Source: Rehmannia glutinosa
Taxonomy: Eukaryota > Streptophyta > Magnoliopsida > Lamiales > Orobanchaceae
DNA: 64,000 bases
Assembly (NCBI GenBank): GCA_016081115.2
Contig: CM071936.1
Span: forward strand, 79,709,262 to 79,773,261
Direction: 5' to 3'
Position 1 is the stretch's first letter, and each line of letters starts with the position of its first letter. The translations under genes and the position numbers were made by a program. Under the pieces are notes generated by a model. That model ran no database searches. It saw only the letters and a program-made list of their open reading frames with translations, and was not told where the DNA came from. This document shows, piece after piece, positions 58,196 to 64,000 of the stretch.

Positions 58196-59620
58196 AAACT
58201 CTTTGGCAAGCTCGTTTCAAATCGTGAGTGAAGAAAACGATCTTCGGCTACGAACGAAGCTCATCTATCCGGCATCTCCACCACCAAGCCACCACTATTT
58301 GATTCCAAAAATTTTATTTTTTGGAAAGAAAGAATGGAATGCTATTTACAAGGTTGCGGGTTCGACATTTGGAACACCGTCATAAATGGAGAATCCATTC
58401 CGATGAAAGATACACCACACACCTCCATAGGCCTCAAAGAGCTCAATGATGAAGAGAAGAAAATCATCTCCTTAAACGGTAAAGCTCTCAATATTTTGTA
58501 TTGTTCATTTACTAATTTGGAATATGAACGTATTGTAGGAATTCGATCGGCACATGAAGTATGGCAAAAATTAGAAGCCATCTATGGAGTATTTGCAAAT
58601 GAAATGAGTCAAACAAAAGCATCTACTTCTCAAAGCGATACAAGTTCAAATCTAAGGAACGAGTCTCTTACAACTTCCAACTATGAAGAAGTTGAATATT
58701 GTTTTATGGGCATGGAAGAAGAAAACGAGGTATGTCTTAAACCCTCCACTTCCTATGATATTGTCATTCAAAATGATTATAGTGATTTGCAAAATGATTT
58801 TGATGAACTACAAAATGAATTCCAAGGCTTACTTGTTAAATACAAAAATTTGAAAAAGGAATTCATTGTTTTGAAGAATGATAAGGATAGTTTATTTACT
58901 TCCTATGAATCACTATCATGTGCTCACACCACCACACTTGATAAGGTGAGAAACCTTGAGAAAGAAAATAGTACTCTTGTTGAAGATTTGAATTGCATGA
59001 AAAATGATTTATTGAGTACCAATAAAAAGACCAATATTGTTGATGTTCATAGTTGTGATAAAAGACTTGATCATAAGCCTAATGTTATTAATCATATGAA
59101 AAAGAATCAAGTTCCTATGTATGATGGTCATTATGCTCCTAAAATTGTTACTTGTTTTTATTGCGGTAAAAAGGGTCATACGGTTAATTCTTGCCGGGCT
59201 AGAAATAGCTCTAATTATTGTTGGAGACCTAAAAGTCTCAAAGCTAATCCCAAAGGACCCAAACACATGAGGGTACCACAAAACAATGTCATATTAGGTA
59301 CCCGGAGAAATAATAATCAAAGAAAATTCATACCGCCAAGAAGACATCAAATGACCATTTCATTTGATCAAAGAGGAAGACATCATCAAAGTTAATTTCC
59401 AAGAAGAGGATATAATCAAAAATGGGAAACACAATCCTTGGAAATGGCAAAGACATCATCAACGAGATGATTTTCAAAGAGGAAGAGACTATCAACAATG
59501 GGAAGGTAACAAACCTTGGAAATGGAGTAATCAAAGAAGTCATCATCAACAAAATGACTTCTCAAGGGGAAGATATCATCAACAATGGGAACGGCACAAC
59601 CCATGAAAATGGCGTAAGTA
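58196..59620 (+). pseudogene. S1b gag, frameshifted at both ends
   Basis: The main frame 58334-59395 matches S1a Gag closely: MECYLQGCGFDIWNTVINGE, the N-D-Y-x-x-L-Q coiled coil, and zinc knuckle CFYCGKKGHTVNSC (about 59155-59196). The N-terminal part (58170-58385) is in another frame, with the same TTG in place of a start ATG. The basic tail to 59620 is shifted again. Confidence 0.87.
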
Positions 59621-60539
59621 ACCCGTATCTCCCCATTTAAATATGCATTTTATTTGTCTATTATGCATGTTTTTATTTGTGTCTTATTTGCAAAATGAGT
59701 TTTCATATATTTATTTTAAAATTAAGGTCTTCAATATATATTTGTGGTTTTAAAATATTTTGAAAAGAAGACCTTATATGATGTTTTTAAAACTCTTGTG
59801 CATTTTTGTAGACTAAAGTGTTTTATCATCTCTTATGGATTTTTATGGCATGAGCTAACTTGTGATATCTCTTAACCTACACTTTTATCATTATGATTTG
59901 TGCTAGATTTGTTTTAAGAATTGTGTAGGATTTACATATTTTCACAAATGGCCATCTACGTCATTATTTGTCAAGAAAGGCATAAACTATCGAGGTACGT
60001 TTACTTGTGTTAGTCTTACTCTTATAGACTCGATATATGTTTTGCCATGTGTCTATGTGCTTGTTTTTCATAGTGGCATTAAGAGGATTTTTAGATTCTT
60101 TGAAAGACACTATTCGATATTGATTGCACATATTTACTTTGTCAACTTTTGTTCTAATACTTCTTTTAAATGAGGTCTCAACTATATGCTATCGGATTTT
60201 CAAATTTCAAAAGAGACCTTTGTAGCTTTCTTAAGCCTATTTGAACTTGCATGATTTATTAGACTCTTGATGATCTTCTAAATGCATAGTATGTGTTTCT
60301 TGCTTCATGGTCTATAAATATAGTGTCTCTTTCTACTATGCTCTTTTGCAAGATATTTTGTGATTGATGATTGAGGCATGTTTTTACACTTAGGTTATTT
60401 TTTTCTTGCTTATATAAGCGATGCCGTTAATGAGTTTGTTAAGTTGTGTAGATGATAAATGAAGTACTCCAAATATTAGTTTCCTCAAAATATTTGGATG
60501 TAAATGTTCTATTATGAACACCTTAGATCAATTGGATGC
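59621..60539 (+). other. S1b interior, no coding sequence left
   Basis: Matches the S1a segment from 28066 onward in places. Protease and integrase are not recognisable. Confidence 0.55.
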
Positions 60540-61565
60540 CCTATGATGATAGTGATGAAGAAGACAAAAAGGGTAATCCGGAACAAACTCGATGACCAAG
60601 GCAACATTGATCAAACTAAGGCGAGGTTAGTAGCTCGAAGGTATTTTCAAGAAGAAGGTAATTAATTTTGATGTAACATTTCCACACATAGCACATTTAG
60701 TAGCTATTTGCATTTTACTTGTCCATTCTTGCTTTAAGAAAATTTCAAGCTTTACCAAATGGATGTTGAATCCAATTTTCTCAATGGTTTTATTCAAGAA
60801 GAAGTCTATGTAAAACAACCTCCGGGGTTTAAAATTTTTCTAGACCAAATGATTTTTATAAAAGGCCTTGTATGGTTTAAAACAAGTACCCCGTGTATGG
60901 TATGATAGACTTAGCTATTTTTACTAAATGATTTTACAAGAGGTAAAATTGATACTAATTTTTTTTAAAAGGGCAAGATTATTTACTTGTGCATATTTAT
61001 GAGAATATTTTTGGTGCTACTAATAAATATTTGTGCAAGATATGTTTTTCTAAGTTGATACTAGGTGAGCTTGAGATGAGCATGATGGGGGAGCTCAATT
61101 TCTTGCTTGGACTACAAATTATTCAATGCCAAGAAGATGGTTATATTTCAAAAGAACTCTTGAAGGAGTTAAGCATTGAAGAAAGAAGAACTATCTCAAC
61201 CTCGATGGCTAAAGATTGACAAAGGTTGAGAAAGGCATATCGGCCGACAAACAAATTCGAGGTATGTTTTCTTGTATTATTTCTATAGACTCGACATTCC
61301 ACATGCCTTATGTCTATATGCTCGACTTCAAAAACTATCCCAACGAATCTCATTAAAGTGTCGTTAAAAGAAATTTTCAAATATTTGAAAGACACTTCTT
61401 CTTATGACTTGTTGTATCCAAAGTTCTTATTTTTTTGGGATAACAAGTCTGGTATTTATTATACGGTTTTCCGTATTCAAAATATAGTTCATCATAATCG
61501 AACTAAACATATTGAGACTCGATATTCTTTTAAAAAAGGGATTGAGTTTTTAACAAAAACTTGAG
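60540..61565 (+). pseudogene. S1b reverse transcriptase and RNase H, heavily decayed
   Basis: Short pieces in all frames: QMDVESNFLNGFIQEEVYVK (about 60760-60815), IFGATNKYLCK and MSMMGELNFLLGLQIIQ (61000-61125), YLKDTSSYDLLYPK and HHNRTKHIETRYSFKKG (61380-61550). The GTATGGTAYD-type palm and the catalytic DD are lost or shifted. No product is possible. Confidence 0.8.
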
Positions 61566-62995
61566 ATGTGTTTAATTTCCTCTCAAGGATAACTCGCGGA
61601 CTTTTTAATCGTTAACCACTGAGTATTTTACCTCATTTCGAGCTTGATTATGACATAATGTATATTGAATGAGGTCTACGTTTGCATTTTGCACGTTTTT
61701 AAAACTAAGGGGCGAAAAATCGGATTTTTGGATCAAATTTCGGATTTCAAAACAGAACTGAAAATAGTGGGCTGCCAGGGCAGGGGCCGACCGGTCGCCC
61801 ATGCCCTGGACCGGTCGCCCTTGAAGATTTTTTGGTTAAAATTGTTTCTATTTCCAGACTTTGGCATTTTGACCCTTTCAACTCTATTTTCGTCCCCTTT
61901 GACATTTTCACTCACAATTCACTTCAAATGTGTTTTGTTGCATAAATTATATATTTTGGGGATTGTCTAGCTCGATTATCATCATCATTGCTCCTCTTTA
62001 CCGATCGAATGGTAAGAATTTCACTCTCTTTATCTCAATTGGGTTGAACCCTTGAGTTTGTGCCTTATATGTATTTTTCTTGATGAAATTCATATATTTT
62101 TGTGATGAGCTTATTGATTGTTGATGAATGATATTTGCTAAATTGCATTTGGTGATGAAAAACTTGGCATGATTACATTTACAAGGGCTATATATATCAT
62201 TTTCTAATTTTGACGCCCGCCAAGTGTTCGATAAAATGTTTCAATGGAAAATTCTTCACTTACATGATTCTCTTGATTTCAAAAGTCTTATATATTTATA
62301 GAGATCATGTTTTGCTTATCAAATGAGTTTTCATAAGCTTCTACAAGTCGTATGATTCGACTTTTCCCTCCTATTTGGTTTATAAGCTTCAATGTTCAAA
62401 TAGCTCGATACATCGGTTTTGTTGCGCACTTTGATATGAATATATGATGTATTTATCGTTCTAACATTCTTTTTGATGATTCCAAAGGGGGAGAAACATG
62501 TTATAATCTCGTTAGCTCAAAGAAGCTAAGATAAGCTCAATGAAAAGAAGCTATAAGTTGTGGCTATTGAAAGCCATAAATTGTGGATCATATTTTGTCC
62601 ACTCTTGGTGTATTATGGTTGTATATGTTTCTTAGTCCATTGGTTGTAGTATGGACTTATATATGGTTCTAATGATGTCTCTTTGACAGGGGGAGCTTTT
62701 AAGTTGTTGATACTTAAGCTCAATATCGAAAAGCTAAGATTTTAGCTTATGTTGAAGTTGCTTCTATATTACTCTAGTTGTGCATGTTGATAGGGGGAGC
62801 ATTTGCTATATGTGTTTGAATATCTCTACTCCCATCCTTGTGTTTATATTGCACGGAATGTTGTCGCTCTCAACGGATATTTATTTTTGACCGGAAAACT
62901 TGTTTTGTTTTCAAAATAGCCTCTCAAAATTGTTTTGTTTTCAAAATCGGCCTTGTTGAATTATTTTGGTTTGTAATCATCAAAAAGGGGGAGAT
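61566..62995 (+). other. S1b 3' region with four polypurine tracts
   Basis: GC-rich spacer with ACCGGTCGCCC twice near 61790-61830. Then purine tracts at 62484-62496, 62688-62695, 62792-62799 and 62982-62995, the last touching the LTR. The extra ORF seen in S1a is absent. Confidence 0.7.
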
Positions 62996-64000
62996 TGTTT
63001 GATAAATGGTTTTATCATGATTTTGATGATGTTGTTTTACACCAAAACAATGTTTTTTAAGGTTGTCCAAATACTCCTAAATGATTTAAAATGGTTTTAA
63101 TATTTTCCGGAGTATTTCTTCAAGTTTATTTTTCGACAAAATTGGACAACACATTTAATGATTTTGTGTCAATGTGTTTTTACATCAAAACAATGTTTCT
63201 AAATGTTGTCCTAATACTTCCGATTGGTCTAAAATGTTTTTACTATTTTTCGGAGTATTTCTTGGAGTTCATTTTTGATAAAATATTGGACAACACTTTT
63301 GTTTTAAGGCCAATCGGTCGCCCTATAGGGCAACCCGTACCTGAAGATGTATTTTGGAACAGAAAAGGAGACGGAGTATATATAAAGCGGTCGTCGACCG
63401 CCCGGTGTCGATCCGGTCAGGGTGCGGCCCAGTGTGCGACTGGTGCTGCAAGTATTGCGTTGGAACAGAACTCCCTGATTCTCCAAATAGGCATGGTCGA
63501 CCGGCTGATGTGGGGGTCGACCGGTCGAAGCATACGTCAACCGGTCGCCCCGTGTTAATTTGTTGATACAGTTCAAAATTTCTATCTGTGCGCGACCGGT
63601 TGCCCTCTAGTTTGACAACAAAAATCTGACCGTTTGACAGCAGACAACTTTCCCTTAATTTGTGGGATGGATTTCTAACAGCTCTTTTCTTTAATTGTCT
63701 TGCAATTTTTTGCAGAATTCATGTCCCCAAGAGGAGCCTATCATGTACAAGACATCTTCTATAAATAGAGGAAGAATTGAAACAACACAACAAGATACAC
63801 TCAAGAATACACTTGTTCTTACATTGTCTTATTTCTTGTTGTAATTTGCCTAACTATTCACTTTCACATTCTTGAGGTATATGCTATTCTTGATTACACT
63901 TGCACTCAATTGTATAATTCATTATCGAGTTGTAATCTTGGATTTTTGGGTAATCATTCAACACAAGATATCCTTGTGAGTGTTCTTGTGGTAAGAACAC
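62996..64000 (+). repeat. S1b right LTR (partial, first 1005 bp)
   Basis: TGTTTGATAAATGG start after the polypurine tract; TATAAATA at 63760. The cluster 63309-63605 has only three ACCGGT cores against seven in the left LTR. The window ends exactly inside the first GTGGT hairpin (63979-64000). Confidence 0.93.

Larger units (their letters stand above)
56699..64000 (+). mobile_element. Sirevirus-type Copia element S1b (right LTR cut by window)
   Basis: Left LTR 56699-58180, Met-tRNA PBS, gag, decayed RT/RNase H, polypurine tracts, right LTR from 62996 to beyond 64000. It is inserted into the S2 reverse transcriptase. The LTR pair is nearly identical outside the ACCGGTCG cluster. No extra ORF is recognisable. 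The target duplication cannot be checked because the right end lies outside. Confidence 0.9.

Overview
This window is nuclear DNA from a flowering plant, most likely a eudicot. The evidence is an AT-rich background, GT-AG introns, an intact seven-exon SYP81-type syntaxin gene, a subfamily-XII-like LRR receptor kinase, and dense nested LTR retrotransposons of plant-specific lineages (Athila, Tat, Sirevirus). I cannot name the species. All identifications are from reading motifs; no database search was run. Positions inside introns and element boundaries were counted by eye.

Layout. 1-2.2 kb: 3' part of an LRR receptor-like kinase, broken by one nonsense codon and one frameshift. 2.2-8.1 kb: intergenic DNA with an LTR scrap, a foldback repeat and a 1.03 kb element with a perfect 9-bp target duplication. 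8.2-8.5 kb: a possible small secreted-peptide remnant. 9.65-16.0 kb: the only clearly intact gene, SYP81 on the minus strand (317 aa), with a long 5'-UTR intron; three introns and the 3' flank each hold a copy of one MITE family, and a 185-bp foldback sits at the presumed transcription start. 16.4-16.65 kb: a hAT-type MITE with a perfect 8-bp duplication.

17.2-43.3 kb is a retrotransposon nest. A Tat-lineage Ty3/Gypsy element (minus strand; LTR pieces at both ends, gag near 42 kb, an antisense extra ORF near 37 kb) contains an Athila-type Gypsy element (plus strand, 17.6-36.6 kb). The second ORF of Athila is in turn split by a Sirevirus-type Copia element, S1a (25.1-33.4 kb). A solo S1 LTR with a perfect TSD lies inside the Tat element (38.98-40.53 kb), next to a three-unit higher-order tandem repeat.

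43.3-46 kb: MITE-rich intergenic DNA. 46-49 kb: a plus-strand Copia gag-protease fragment split by a solo LTR of a second Sirevirus family (S2). 49-56.7 kb: the 3' half of an S2 element (minus strand) with an exceptionally long envelope-like extra ORF. 56.7-64 kb: S1b, a second S1 copy inserted in the S2 reverse transcriptase, running off the window.

The most interesting signals are in the S1 LTRs. Downstream of the TATA box is an array of about seven short stem-loops sharing a GTGGT loop, whose stems change in a compensatory way between copies; I suggest a 5'-leader RNA signal. Upstream of the TATA box is an ACCGGTCG palindrome cluster that is scrambled in one LTR of each pair although the rest of each pair is nearly identical. 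The only cellular gene that looks functional is SYP81. The receptor kinase and every retrotransposon ORF carry disabling lesions or are incomplete, apart from an integrase reading frame with all three catalytic acids.
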